DNA of 64,000 nt, taken from contig NC_134374.1 in NCBI RefSeq assembly GCF_035582795.1, positions 24,877,798 through 24,941,797 on the forward strand. Reading direction: 5' to 3'. Position 1 is the first letter of the stretch. Each line of letters opens with the position of its first letter. Below, one piece after another: positions 1 through 12,700 of this stretch. The translations under genes were made by a program, and so were the position numbers. The DNA comes from Mycteria americana. Lineage: Eukaryota > Chordata > Aves > Ciconiiformes > Ciconiidae. The notes under the pieces were generated by a model that was given only the letters and a program-made list of their open reading frames with translations, ran no database searches and had not been told where the DNA came from.

Positions 1-88
1 TAAAAAAAGTATAGCAAATATATATAAAAAATACTAATTAGTAATTCTATTAATATAAAAAAGTATCATTAAAGCTTCAGGTTTTTTA

Positions 89-122
89 TACAATACTGCT
101 TTTAATAAATAGCAGTATTGTA
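89..122. repeat. Perfect 12-bp inverted repeat with 10-nt loop
   Basis: Arms at 89-100 and 111-122 are exact reverse complements (TACAATACTGCT and AGCAGTATTGTA). The loop TTTAATAAAT contains AATAAA. Function unknown. Confidence 0.8.
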
Positions 123-1653
123 GTAGTTTACTTCCTGCAATAAATGTAAACTTACGATCGGGCTAGAAGGTTGCATAAGGCAGTGAACCTAGAAATCAGG
201 AAGCCTGGGCTAAATTTCTAGCTCTCCATCAGACTTCCTCTTTGGGCCTGGACACATTGTTCTTTCTAACTCAGGCATACTGTATTAAAAAAAAAAAGTG
301 TCTCCGTTTAAGTAATAAGCTCCTTGGAATAGGAACCTTCTCATGTTAAATCCAGCACTTACTGTAATGAAAATAGTGTCTTTGTGATCGCTTCTGTATG
401 GGATTATAAACTTTTTTTTTTTACTGTTTATGAAATCTGTTCGGCTTCCACTCTGGATAGTGGAGTGAAGCTGATCCATTTCTAGCTACAGTGTTCCCCC
501 TCCCATTTAGTTGCTGTGTGATATCTTTCTGGAGAGAGAACTTTAATATACTAGGAAAGTATTTTAATATGAGGTAACAGGATTTCAAAAACTTGCTAAA
601 TACGTAACACTGCTGCACATTTGCACAATAAATAATCTCATAGTCTATTAATATGATAAAAGGATATAATTCCAACAAAAAAGTTATTTTTTCACTATAT
701 GAAATTTTTCTTATTTTGTATAGTACTATAAAGCACATTTAATGAATACACAAACTTTTCTTTGTTTTTACATGCCCTGCACATAAATAGTTGCCCATTT
801 ATTGTTACTGCCTAAAGGGCAACCACATCTGTAAAATTGTTGATGTGGTGTTGGTGTTTACTGGTGACTGGTTCCAAAGTTCTTGATAAAACAGAAACGG
901 TGCATTTATGCAGGAAAATGATTCCGGTCGTAACTTTTTCTTAGAAATATGACTGTCGTAATTGTGAAGTTGTTTCTGTTGTGTCATCCAAGTGGAAGTG
1001 ACACTGAGTTGAACGTGGCACCTCGTTCCAAGCCGCACGTTGGCAAGTGGCCGAAGGAGGCTTCAGAATGCAGCAAGCATCGTTTCCAGTGGTTTTAGTA
1101 AACGTTTGTTAGTAACTACTCGCGTGTACTAGAATTGCATATTGATTTCACTTCAGATTGAAACTATTTTAGACTCTTTCAGATTTTAATTTCAAAACGA
1201 CTCATGAGAATCCATGCTGTTTTCCAGACTTCAGGCAGGATGGTCTAGTATCACACAGACTTCAGTTAGCTACCTTTGCTGTGCTAGTTCCGTATAGGGA
1301 GCATAATAGCTGGTTTGTATGTAAATAAGAGCCCAGCTTTCTCGGCTGAGGCGCTGACTTCAGACAGGAGTAGGCATGAATCAATGAACACTGAGTTCAG
1401 TGCGAATCCTCGGGAGCTGGACGGGGTCCAGGGTGACTGCAGCACTGGTTGAGAAGAATTTGGGCTGGAGAAAAGGGAAGGCCAATGTTTCAGTCTTCCA
1501 GAGTCTCAGCATTTTTACTATGTCAGGAAGTGAGGTCAGGCACAGCCGCTGTATGCTGTAATTGTTTTCTGGAAGGCTAGTCATTAAGATTTTCTGTTTT
1601 TCTTAGAAGCCTTTGTAGTGTGAGACTGTAAGTGGAAAATATTGCCTTTTTTT

Positions 1654-1682
1654 TAATATGGTTAACATGATTAACCATATTA
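1654..1682. repeat. Perfect 12-bp inverted repeat with 5-nt loop
   Basis: TAATATGGTTAA (1654-1665) pairs with TTAACCATATTA (1671-1682) around the loop CATGA. No flanking target-site duplication was recognised. Confidence 0.8.
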
Positions 1683-3459
1683 CATTAGCACAGTGTTGAA
1701 TGACTCAGGAACACTTCTCGGGGTACATTTTTTTAAAATATGAACTGGTTTTATTTAGTTTAAAATAATTTATTTTAATGTTGTGAAATAAATGACAAAA
1801 TATTTCAGCTTTTTAGATGCATGTGTCTTGAACAAATAATCTTTGAAAGCAGTAGCTGACGCTATTTCCGGTGTAGATTTTTGTTAACTTAGAAATGCGA
1901 TATCCACTATTACTTCTTTCAGCTTTGCTAAAACAGTGCTTCAGAAGGGTTGTTTCTGAGATGGTTAGTCCCAATTCTTTTTCTTTTTTTAATGGCTATC
2001 ATGCTATATGGGCTGAATTCATCCTTCAGCTCAAACAAGGTTTGGGAATGACCTTTAGCTGATGTCTAATAGAAACCACTGTAAAGAAATGAATCAGGCC
2101 AGAAGTACCCTTGTAGAATGTAACCTTTCTAAAAATTAAACTATTTAATTCCATACTGACTCAAAAATCTCCAGTGCATGGTGACAAAGCTCTAGAAGAT
2201 ACATCTACAAATTCTGCTATTGATTCATATATAATGATTCACTAATTCTCAGTATGTTCCTTTGCAACTCTGAAAACTATGGAATTTGCCTAGTCTTTAA
2301 TGCTTGCAGATGGGGTTTTTCTTGTTTATTTTTAGTCTAGAATTTAAAATTTTGTGTATTAGCTCATCTTTAATGTCAATGCAACCCGTGAATTCTTAGT
2401 GCAAACACTTTTTTCTTCTTTTTTTGCCCTGACTACTTGGATAGTCAGTAGCAATGATTTAGTCAGTAGCAAAAACTTAAAACACCTAGCTGCCAAGAAC
2501 AGACCCTGGAAAAGAGCAGCCTGGGCCTCTATTACCAAGCATGTGATAGAACAAACTAGCTTTAGGGGACCCGAGAAGCTTTCTGATGCAGTTGTACCTA
2601 TAGGTAGGTTGTTCCTTTTTGGGCCATATACAACTCACCATCTGGATTTGTCTATCCAAGCTGACTTGGTTTGGGGTAAAACCGAGGGTTCAGAGAACGC
2701 CTGGCATCAGTGACAGCCTTTGAGGGAAGCTGAGAGACTTGGTAGGACTTTGACCGTGGGAGTTGTGGATGGAGGTGGGTTCAGGATCCCCGGGTCTCCT
2801 CTCTGCCCACGCAGTGGTTGCCCTCCACCTTTTCTTTAGAAGCAGCTGTCTTGGTGCCTTGCAGCAGCCGCGCTGCATTGCTTACCCTGCCGCTGCCTTC
2901 GGTGGTGAGAGTCGTGGGGCTGAGCTGGGGGACGGCAGGGCTGGATTCCTTGCTCCTAGACGAGCAGTAGAAGGGTGTGGGTAATGGCTTTTCAAGATAG
3001 GTCTCTGTTTCTTTGTTTTGTTTTTCAGGAAATTGTGCTGAGTATGTAATAACTTTTCAGGAATTCTCTTTTTATTTACCCAAATACCACCTACTTCCTT
3101 GAATGAAATGGAGACTTTTGGGAGGCGAACCCCTTGATACCATGTTCAGTGGGAGTGCTTTATTTCCATTGAAAGTTTTACCTGTTACACTGGGGAGGGG
3201 TTGAGTCCCGTGCTCATTTACCAGCAGAGGTGGTACCTTTGAGAGCAGCAGTGTCTTTTGCTGCTCTCTTATCAGTATTTCCAAGGAATGAAGCTTTGCT
3301 CTAAAAGCAAAAAAACTTGTTTTTTGCACAGTCCATAAGTACGTAGTGGGATGTTTCTCTTTATCGTTGGTGTTCTGCTACTTGCAGCCATCTGAGCCCA
3401 GCTGCACAGTGAAATGTTAGTGTTCTGAGTCAGGTGAAACTGCCCAAGAGTTACTAAAT

Positions 3460-4136
3460 TAATCTGGGCGTGTTGGTTGACAGCTGCCTGAATATGAGCC
3501 AGCAGTGTGCCCAGGTGGCCAAGAAAGCCAATGGCATCCTGGCTTGTATCAGAAATAGCGTGGCCAGCAGGACTAGGGCAGTGATCGTGCCCCTGGACTG
3601 GGCACTGGTGAGGCCGCACCTCGAATGCTGTGTTCAGTGTTGGGCCCCTCACTCCCAGAGAGACATTGAGGGGCTGGAGCGTGTCCAGAGAAGGGCAACG
3701 GAGCTGGGGAAGGGTCTGGAGCACAAGGCTGATGGGGAGCGGCTGAGGGACCTGGGGTTGTTCAGCCTGGAGAAAAGGAGGCTGAGGGGAGACCTCATCG
3801 CTCTCTACAACTGCCTGAAAGGAGGGTGTAGAGAGGTGGGGTCGGTCTCTTCTCCCAGGTAACAAGTGATGGGACGAGAGGAAATGGCCTCAAGTTGCGC
3901 CAGGGGAGGTTTAGACTGGATATTGGGAAATTTTACTTCACTGGAAGGGTTATCAAGCATTGGAACAGGCTGCCCAGGGAAGTGGTGGAGTTGCCATCCC
4001 TGGAGGTATTTAAAGGACGTTTGGCTGAGGTGCTTAGGGACATGGTGTAGTGGTGGTCTGGGCAGTGTTAGGTTTATGGTTGGACTTGATGATCTTAAAG
4101 GTCTTTTCCAACCTATACGATTCTGTGATTCTGTGA
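3460..4136 (+). mobile_element. CR1 LINE, 5'-truncated, 3' end of ORF2 plus 3' tail
   Basis: This is the 3' portion of a chicken-repeat-1 type non-LTR retrotransposon in sense orientation. The reading frame from 3470 to about 3840 encodes the conserved end of the CR1 ORF2 (reverse transcriptase) protein, with recognisable stretches such as [20 protein letters not shown] and [20 protein letters not shown]. The frame is then broken near 3850: the expected continuation ([12 protein letters not shown], then [12 protein letters not shown]) is found in a different frame from about 3877. The element ends with the typical tail around GTTGGACTTGATGATCTTAA and the terminal repeat GATTCTGTGATTCTGTGA at about 4119-4136. 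5' truncation and the frameshift mean it is a dead copy. CR1 is the dominant LINE of birds and also occurs in crocodilians and turtles. Confidence 0.93.
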
Positions 4137-6647
4137 AAATGGTTTCATTTATGCTTGTACTTCCATTTTCACTGACCATATGGAGATTCCTGCAAAGACA
4201 TGAAATTGTGTTTGCTATTTTTGGCGATTGTCATTGACTGCATAAAAACGTCTGTTTCCTAATACTCCAGGTATTAAGTTCTTCCTCTGAAAAATGTGAA
4301 GTTACAGCACCAAGCAAGTAGAACGTGTGTGTGTGTGTGCGGAGGTGTAAATGTAAATACTACCTGTGTCATTAGGCAATAGATGAAGGATTCTGAAAAC
4401 CATGTGGAAGTTGGTGCTCTGCTCTGCAGTTTGTACTAACTACGCTGTGCTGCTCGCTAATGCAGACAAAGGCTCAGAGAATTATATTCAGCCAACGTAG
4501 CAGACTAGGATAGAAACTTTGAACGTTTATTTAAAATTGCAGGTGGTATTGGGACTTGTTTCAGAACGCGTTATTGTACAGCTGGTTACTTTGGTTAATT
4601 GAACATTTGAATGCAGATGTAGTTGCTTTTTGGTAAAGGGTTTTCCCCTTTATGTTAAGTGCTAATTTCTGTTGTCTTTGAGGCTCTTAATGAAAGAAAT
4701 GGAGAAGAAATGAAAGAAATTTTTATATATGCATATATAAAATGAAGTGTTTTCAATCTGCCTGTGTATACTGAATTCCTATTATGGCTCTTAAGACTTA
4801 GATCTAACCTCTAAACCTCTAAAAACAAGAGAGGTGTAGCAGAAGAAACTTCTGCCTTAATTTTAGCATACTGACTGGCAGTGTTACCATGCAGGTATTT
4901 TTAAGTGGAATAGTTATATACAATCAGATGAGTTTGTTTCCTTGGCAGAGGTAATTCAAAATCTGACAGATAGGATGGAAGATTATTTTATTCAGGAAAT
5001 AAATAACATGCTAAGGAGTTCAGTATATTTAGGACAAACCTGATACAAATTTAAACTTTGGAGGCCATGTCTAGCCCTTGCACTTCTGCAGTCATATTTG
5101 GCCTCTTAAAATTGTTGCTGGAGCAGACCCGGAAACCATTTGGTATGCAGAATGAGCTGGTTTCTTTGGCAGTCTTGGGTATTTCGTTATGCTGTATTTT
5201 GTGGCTGTGTGATTGTATCAGTTATTTTGACGTGCTTTTGCAAACAAGAAAGAATGTGTTTTTTACCAGTGGATGCTACCAGCCTCTTTACCTTGTAATG
5301 GTAATACAGGAGAAATCCTTGTAATCTCAACTGTTATTACAGACCCTTTCTGAACGAAATGAGTTAACGCCAGAATGATTCCGCCCCCGCAAACACTGTC
5401 ATTTCCATACTGGTTATAGAGAACTGAACAAGGATTTGGCAGTTGTATATAGACTGACTTGGTTCGTGCACAGATTGAGGGGAAAATGGTTTTTGTTTTG
5501 ATTTTGATTGTTGTTTTAAATTTGACGAACGGGACTATCCTAACCACATTTTGTCTTCTGTATGGGTTTATAGGAGGTAATGGGAAGGGAGAGGGAAATG
5601 TCAGCATTTCCTGTATCCTGTTATCGTGTGCTTTTTATGGATGCTGAATTAACTATACACTGAAAATTCACTACCATTTGGATTGTGTTTTGATGTTTGG
5701 ATTGTATTTTGACTTATTATAATTACTGATTATTCACGAGAAGCCCAAAACTATGCAGCACTTTTCCATATGCAATTCTCCATGGTACTCAGTTAAAGAC
5801 TTTTGTACCAAGTACTCTCTTGTGTTGCCTTAAGCTTTGTTTTCCCTCTGTCAGACTTCTGTATTGATGACATGTTGCTACCTTGGAGATATTGTGTGGT
5901 TTTGGGGACTTTTTGATCATCGTAGAGACTGAAATGTACTCATAGTATGTGAATTATCTGGCTTAAAACTTAGGTTCTGGAGGACAAGCAATTTAGAAAT
6001 TGTAACTATAGATTTAGGGATAAAGTGCTGCATAAGTGTAAATTATGCTAATGTGTAATCGCATCATTTACGTGCCGATTCCATCACTCACGGCATGTCA
6101 GGTTGAATATGCATGATGCGTGTTTAAAGAGCGTATTTTTGGAAGAAGGGTATGTATTGCTTAAATGCAGGACTTAAAAATGAAAAGTAGGGTAATATAT
6201 TAGACTACTTGGGTGTACTCCATTGTGAAGAACGCGGGTATATGACACGGGATCCCCTCCGTGCTTTTAAGACTGTCAGTTTGCACAAGTTTTTAAATGT
6301 GCAATGAAGCTAGAAGTGGGTGTTTTATAGTAACTTTTGTCTCCAATTAAAGTCAGTTTATTTGAAAATCCTTGGGGGAGAGTTGTGGAGTGTTGAAGTC
6401 TGATGATATTTTCCTATTGAGTTTTCAAATGTTCTTGAATTGCTGTCATTAAAGGATTCAATTAATATCATAGTGCAAGTGTTTGTTTTGTGGAGAAGAA
6501 AAAAAAAAAACCAAAAACAGTGTTCCAAAGCCACTGCTGTATTTTTCTTTTGAAATATTGGTACCACATTTGGCAAACAAAGTAAAGAATTATCTGGGGG
6601 AAAGGAGAGACATATCAAATATTGGCGCTCTCTTTTTCTTTTAGCAG
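4137..6647. other. Non-coding, no gene seen
   Basis: AT-rich DNA with a short GT run at about 4327-4341. No coding exon, RNA gene or promoter could be supported. A non-coding 5' exon of the FNDC3 gene could be hidden here, but no candidate stands out. Confidence 0.5.
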
Positions 6648-6687
6648 GTGGTTAATGTGAGCAGTTGTCAATGAATGGTTTCCAGCC
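6648..6687 (+). other. FNDC3C1: FNDC3C 5' UTR part of first coding exon, with uORF
   Basis: The exon opens after a good acceptor (pyrimidine-rich tract, AG at 6646-6647). A TGA at 6658-6660 is in frame with the main start, so no longer N-terminus is possible in this exon. An upstream ATG at 6671 opens a six-codon uORF that stops at 6689-6691, overlapping the main start as ATGA. A second upstream ATG at 6675 is in the remaining frame and overlaps the coding start. Confidence 0.75.
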
Positions 6688-6783
6688 ATGATGGCCGACC
6701 AGCCGCCTCCATTAGAAGCTACGCCTATATTGAATGAAGTGCCACTTCTACCTCATATGGTTAATGGGGACAGCATACAACAG
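6688..6783 (+). CDS. FNDC3C1: FNDC3C coding exon 1 (residues 1-32)
   Basis: Encodes MMADQPPPLEATPILNEVPL and onward to NGDSIQQ. The exon ends phase 0 at a GC donor (CAG|GCAAGT). That gives the family junction QQ|VILVQVNPG exactly; the nearest GT, 4 nt downstream, would break the frame. Confidence 0.9.
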
Positions 6784-9700
6784 GCAAGTAAATCCACAGC
6801 ACTGTCATACAAGTCGCGTCATACCGTGCCAGCGGCGGTAGTAGGGAGGTTGACATTCAAGCATACTGTAGAAAACAGAACAGATAGAAAAACTGTTTGT
6901 TGTACAGCTTGTATGGTGGCTGAAAGAGGAGGAGGCTTGGAATAAAGCAACTGATTTGCAAAGTTAGAAAAGCATGTGGATCTCGGCACTGATATCATCG
7001 GTAAAATGGAAGTGCAAATATCAAGAGGAAGAAAATCATTTGACATTAGTACAGTGGAAATGTGAAAAGATTGCAAATTACAAGGAATGTTTGTTATACG
7101 CATTTAAGTGCTTTAAAATTAAACTACAAAATCAAGGAATAAAAGGAAAAATATATGGATTAATGAAGCACTAAGGTTTTGAAAGTTCTTCTTAAAGCTT
7201 ATGTAAAGTAATCAATAAAGATTAGCAAGTGGCTGCAGTGCTCTAAACCAAGGGGTCTATTGCAGGGAAATGTAGAGGAGAGGAAAGACTTTGGCTTCCT
7301 GATATTAAGTTTCTTCATTAATAATTACAGTGCACTGGTGAAACCTGAGTATATTTAGTTGAAACATTAGAATTTTATTGGACACAACCCTTCAGAAGTA
7401 CCTAGTATGATTAGAAATACAGACAAAAGTGGAAGCAAAACGATTTGACTGAAGCACAAGCTTGTTTAAGTTGTCAGTAAACTTGAAGTGAATTTACTGT
7501 TGGCAGTAGAAGCTGAGTGCCTTGTATGACAAATACTGAGATGTCTTCCCATCATTTGGAGATAGATTTGCAGTGCACTCAGAAATATTACAGACATCCT
7601 GACATTTTAACAGTGGATATTAATTTAAGAAGCATCTTCCCCCTGCCCTAGAGCGGCTATCAGGACCAGTGACTGGTCCTAATAGGAGGGAAAAGGTTGG
7701 TTGGTTCGTTGGTTTGTTTTTGTTTTAAATAGTTAAATAGCTCTTTGTTGGCTGGCTGCGATTGGACAGGGTGCTAGATAATCTCATCTAGGCTCCCTTT
7801 TCCACAAGAGATTGGACCAGATGATCTCTCAAGCTCCCTTCTAACCTGGGCTGTTCTAGGATTCTGCGATAACAAAACATAAATTTGAAGGCTTTATGTG
7901 CCTGGAGTTAAATAATCATTTTGTTGAAGCAGGGAGCAAAACCGTCCATTGCTTTAACCTGAACAATATATAGATTCAAGTATCTGACAGTAATTGAAAT
8001 AGGAATTAAGGGGTTAATCCAGAAGGAAAAGTTGCATAAAAGTTTCCGGAGGGTAACTGTCATATGTAATGATTATGAAGGGTAGCAGTGAAGACCGTGG
8101 CATATTTGAATGTACAGTGGATAAACAGGGTACAACAAAATAATCATGAATTGTTGAGGGTCTGATAGACCTCAGATACATTTACAACATAGTAAATGCT
8201 GAAGTTTTTAAATGAGATATCCTTTACTTCGTAATTGTTACAGATGGGGAAGGACTGTAGTATACTTGCGTGTAAAAATAGCCCTTATTTTAAAAAAAGT
8301 CTACTCTGCTTTCTTTCCTCAGACTCTGGAGATAAAAGTACAGTGACTGTGTTTTGGAATAAGTAAAGCTATAGAGTCGCTAAGCTAGTTCTGAAGTTCT
8401 AGCATTATTAGCAATGTGAAACTTTAGACAATGACCAGCTGTGAGGTTATTCAGTAGCTAGTGTTTCATGTTACACAAGGAAAAGAGATCAAGTAGATCT
8501 AATTGGAGACCATCTCCATAGCTGTATTTGTATAGCATGTCTTGGTATCGATCAGCGTGTAGAATACTAGTGTGTGTTGAATGACCCAAAAGAAGGTGAC
8601 AATCACTGAAATTTTCAGAACCTACTTGAGACTGTTTGCAATCAGGTGAGGTTAAAAAAAAAAAAAAGTTGGATCTTGGAGATGCATGGGAAAATGGCAT
8701 TTGAGGAGTAGACTTGGAAGACTAATAGTCTCCAAGACTTGGAATTGAATTACGTTGGAAATAACAAATAAGTCTGTCTAGTGAGAATCTTCATGGGACC
8801 AGGAATGTGATTTCATGTTGATGTGCCAGCATTTCTCATTTTAGCATGTCTGTATATAAACAACCGTGTCATGTTGCCGTCCTTCGGTTGCCTGACAAAT
8901 GCACTTGTTGCTCTTGTTTGTGGCACTTTTCTCTAGCGAGGAGAGGCTTCTGAGCCACAGATTCACATTGGAAAGTTTGCTTTTAAATAGGGTATTAACT
9001 TAGAAGCTTTATTAATGCAGATGGGTTTTTAAATTATTTTGCTGCTGGTGCCGTAGAGGATAGGCTAATTATAGAGTATTGTAGTGGTTTTGTTCTCAGA
9101 AATAAAACTTGTGCTGTTTGGCCAATCGCTTCAAACAGTCAGATGCAGCACCCAGGTCATCGGTTTCACTTCACATAAAGTATAAGTTGGAAGTTTTCTG
9201 GAAGGGTTTCTTGTTCTGAAGAAACTTCAGCAATAGAAAGTGTGAGAATAAGGGATAAAAGCAAAACGCTGGCCAGTGCTTTGAAAGAGCTTTCAAACGG
9301 TGTTGATCCCGCTAGTTCTGCAATGGTTGCGCGGGACACCTGAAGGTGTTGCTGTATCTGTGACTCCTAGCACTAGTCTGTCGTCTGACTTGGCTTAGAT
9401 TGACTCGTTAGAAACACTCAGGCTTCCTGGAAATTTTCCTTGGTGGAAGGTAGATGGAACTGCATTTGCTTCATTAATTATAGTGAGTCATTCCTCTAAG
9501 ACGTTGCCCCATGCATTCCTGAAATTCCAGTCTCTGCACTGCTCTACAGCCCTGTGATTACACTACTTACTTATGATCCTTTTTGCTGAGTTCAGTTAAT
9601 AGTTTCCTGAACTGTTTGTGAGAACTTCAGTTAATTGAAACCTGTTCCAAAGATCTGACGTGTTCAGAGGCTCTGAATTTCTAACAGGGTCCCTTTCCTG

Positions 9701-12700
9701 CCTCTGAATTTTCTTGCCCTCGAAGATGAGACTTGCTGTGAGGTTTAATACCTGCCTACGGAGTCCTGCCCCCCCCCCGCTAGTGTCCATCCCCAGCAGC
9801 TGCTGTTCGCAGCAAACCTCATCTTTCCTGGTTCTTTGTGCTCTGGCAAATCCCCAGCCCACTGTTGTCTGTTTTCTTTAAACAAGTAGCGTTGCTTCTC
9901 TCTCTTTACTCCTAGAAATTCAGTAGAGTTTAAGTCATAAATTTACTTATATACTGACATATCTGCCTAAGTTTCAGTGTTTTAAGCATGACATTTTTAA
10001 AAGTATTATCTGTCCTTCTTGTGGAACCACAATAAATTTTACTGACTTGCTAGATAGCATTTTCAGGGGGTTTTGATGTTTTACTTATGTCCAGAAGCAA
10101 CTCACCTACCTCGAGTAAAATTGTCTCCTGTACTGTGAACTCACTGGAGCAGGGTCTGTGTTCATAGATGCTTCTACATCCCCTGTTAAAAAATGAAAGC
10201 CAAGATTAATATACCAGTATGCAGAAGCTGCAAAATCAGTGATAAACAGCGTTTAACAGTCTGCTCCTTTGAGTTTCGTTTTACGCACAACAGTTTAAAT
10301 GTAAGAGATCTGTGCAAACACCAATCTCGTTCTGTGCTGAAGTTGCACGCTCAAGGGGAGAGGAAGAGAGAAGCGGGAGACGTAAGCTATAACTTCAGTA
10401 AACATGGGTGTGTTTGCACTTGCTCTCTTATATGTTGGCTGGAGGAATGTGCTTTGGTTAATGCCGGCGTAAGCTACATGGCAAACTCTTTGGAAGAGAG
10501 TAAGTGAAATTGCTCAAAACGCAAAGGTTGAATGAGGGACCATAAGATCTTTTTAAGTCTCGTTCTTTTCAGTGATCTTTTTATTAATGTCCAATATAAT
10601 AGAATTGAGGTGTACTTAATAAATCTGCAGCTGATATGAAATGAGAGGAATTGGAAACCTGAAATTATTTTGATTACTAGAAAGATAATCTAGAAAATTA
10701 CAAGTAGAAAGTACTGTGTTTAGGTAGTCAGCTTATCGTAAGGAACGACTGGGTTTAGTAGTGGTCCTTTAGAAAGAGGTCTGCCAAGGGATAGATAAAG
10801 GCTGCAAGTGGAAGTCATCAGCGTTGCACTGTTTCCAAAAAAAAGGCAGATAAAAATCCCCAAAGGATTTATATACAGGGTATGGCATCTAAATGGCAGA
10901 AAACAATCTTTCTTTTATTGGTGCTTTATTCCTGATTTCATTGGTGGTTAAGACATGGAGTAAGGGTTCGATGTTGACATTAGATGATAAAATCTGTAAT
11001 GATGAGGTTAGTGAAACTGTGGTGCAGATGCCTGGGGAGTTTATGGAGCTCCATCGCTGGAGATCTAGCAGCACAAAATAGACAGGCTTGTTCATTAATG
11101 TCATGTGTAGTTAATTTTTACAAGGAGTTAGATGACTGGGTGATCACTTCGTGTCCCATCTACCTGATATAATTGTCATTCCATGAATGGTATAAAAATA
11201 TTTTAGAAAAATTGAATGAAAGAAAATTATACTTTTTGAGTTTCATAGCCAGTTTTACAAATATATTTTATTTCAATTTTTACATTGGCCTTTCTTCTTT
11301 ATGTGTTAGCTGTCACCAGGGTGGAATTTTGACTGTGTAACTGTGCAGTTCTTGCATGGCCAAACCCCTCATTTTACTAAAGAATTAGACCTATGCCTAT
11401 GTAATATCGTAGGATCTCACTGCCAAATTCTTGTAGTGATGTTGTCATGTTACAATAAAACCAAAGCACAGCTGCCAATATTTTACAATAAGGCTGAAGC
11501 ACATGCTATGAATGGGGTAGAATGAGGTGATCGTTTGTGTTGCCCAGCACAAGGGAAACGATGCCGTGGACTGAGGAGTAATTCTGGCAGATGTCCGCAT
11601 TGATTTGTGTGAAAGTGAATGTGATCGTGTCCAAACTGACCTGCAGAATCTCACTGTTAGTTGTATTTCTTTAGTGACAGGATTACACAAACGTGAGAAA
11701 ATACACCTGATCTTTCAGGAGCTGTAGAGCAGAGGTGGTAGGCATGACCTGCTCCATCTCCTCTTCTACCCTCCTTCCACCCCCGAAGGACTGCATACTT
11801 TATTAAGTTACTTGATAGCATCAGAGAATATATTGTCAAAATACATACCAGCATGCTTTCAATGGAAAAACAGGGCTGAGTATGGGGCAAAGCATCTTTT
11901 TTCTTTGTTTTTCTTTTTTTTTTTTTTTTTTCTTTTTTGCGTGTGCATGTATAGTCCTGATTTTTGCCAATTTAGCCCTGAAACTGAAATAATCTCATAG
12001 GCAAAGCTTGGAAAGCAAGGTGAATCTTAGGTAATCTATTGTTTCCATAAAAGAAGAAAAAGCAGTGTGAAAATATTGAAAATAAAAGCTTAGTTAATTA
12101 TTTCAAGTGTACCAAGGGAATCACTTCTGGTAGTAATCAGAGAAAAATACTGATTATGCAAAACTAATGATTTTATGTCAAAGTATGAAGAAATTTCATT
12201 GTACCCATCAGTGTTTCTCATCTTGCTTTTTATACTCTCTAAGGTTGCCAAAGTTATATTGTTTTAATCTAACATGTGGGTATAAGGAAGAGATGGGTTT
12301 GTTCCCCCAGGTAATTTCTAAAATAAATAAAAAAAAAATTAAAAAAAAAAAAAACACAAACAAACAAAAAAAAAACCCCACCTCTTTTGTGTTTTGTTTT
12401 CTGCAGGTTATTCTTGTACAGGTAAACCCAGGTGAAACATTTACAATTAGAACTGAAGATGGACACATTCAGTGTATTCAAGGTAAAGGAAAAACTGAAG
12501 TACTGAATCCAAATATTTTGATTCTGCAAATATCACATAATTACTACCAGTGTTTGTTTCTGTAATGTCAAATGTGTTTTTATGTGTTCTGCAATGTAAT
12601 AAACCAGATTTTTCAGTTTGTACTTAAAGCCCAAATGAGACAGCACTGGGAAATTGCCAAAATTCCCTGCATCTCTGCCGACTTCGCTGCTAATTTCTAA

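Larger units (their letters stand above)
1..3459. other. AT-rich non-coding stretch, no gene seen
   Basis: No ORF here resembles a known protein and no coherent exon series was found. The stretch is probably an upstream intron or 5' flank of the FNDC3 gene, because the first coding exon at 6648 opens with a splice acceptor and so needs a non-coding exon further upstream. Two clean hairpins (89-122 and 1654-1682) and short A/T runs are the only structures noticed. Confidence 0.6.
6784..12406 (+). other. FNDC3C1: FNDC3C intron 1 (GC-AG), 5.6 kb
   Basis: Non-coding. Holds a CR1 3' fragment (7752-7870), a GGTT-type run at about 7695-7718, a C run near 9770, a long T-rich tract (11896-11938) and an A-rich tract just before the acceptor (12320-12375). 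No other gene was recognised. Confidence 0.8.

Noticed and set aside
3272-3865. 197-codon ORF on the minus strand
   Set aside because: It is antisense to the CR1 element and has no resemblance to a protein; the plus strand carries the real CR1 coding frame.
9076-9110. TGTAGTGGTTTTG word resembling the start of an avian LTR
   Set aside because: No matching 3' end, target-site duplication or internal retroviral sequence was seen.
12167-12565. 132-codon ORF on the plus strand around FNDC3C exon 2
   Set aside because: Only 12407-12482 is exon; the rest is intron with A-rich low complexity.
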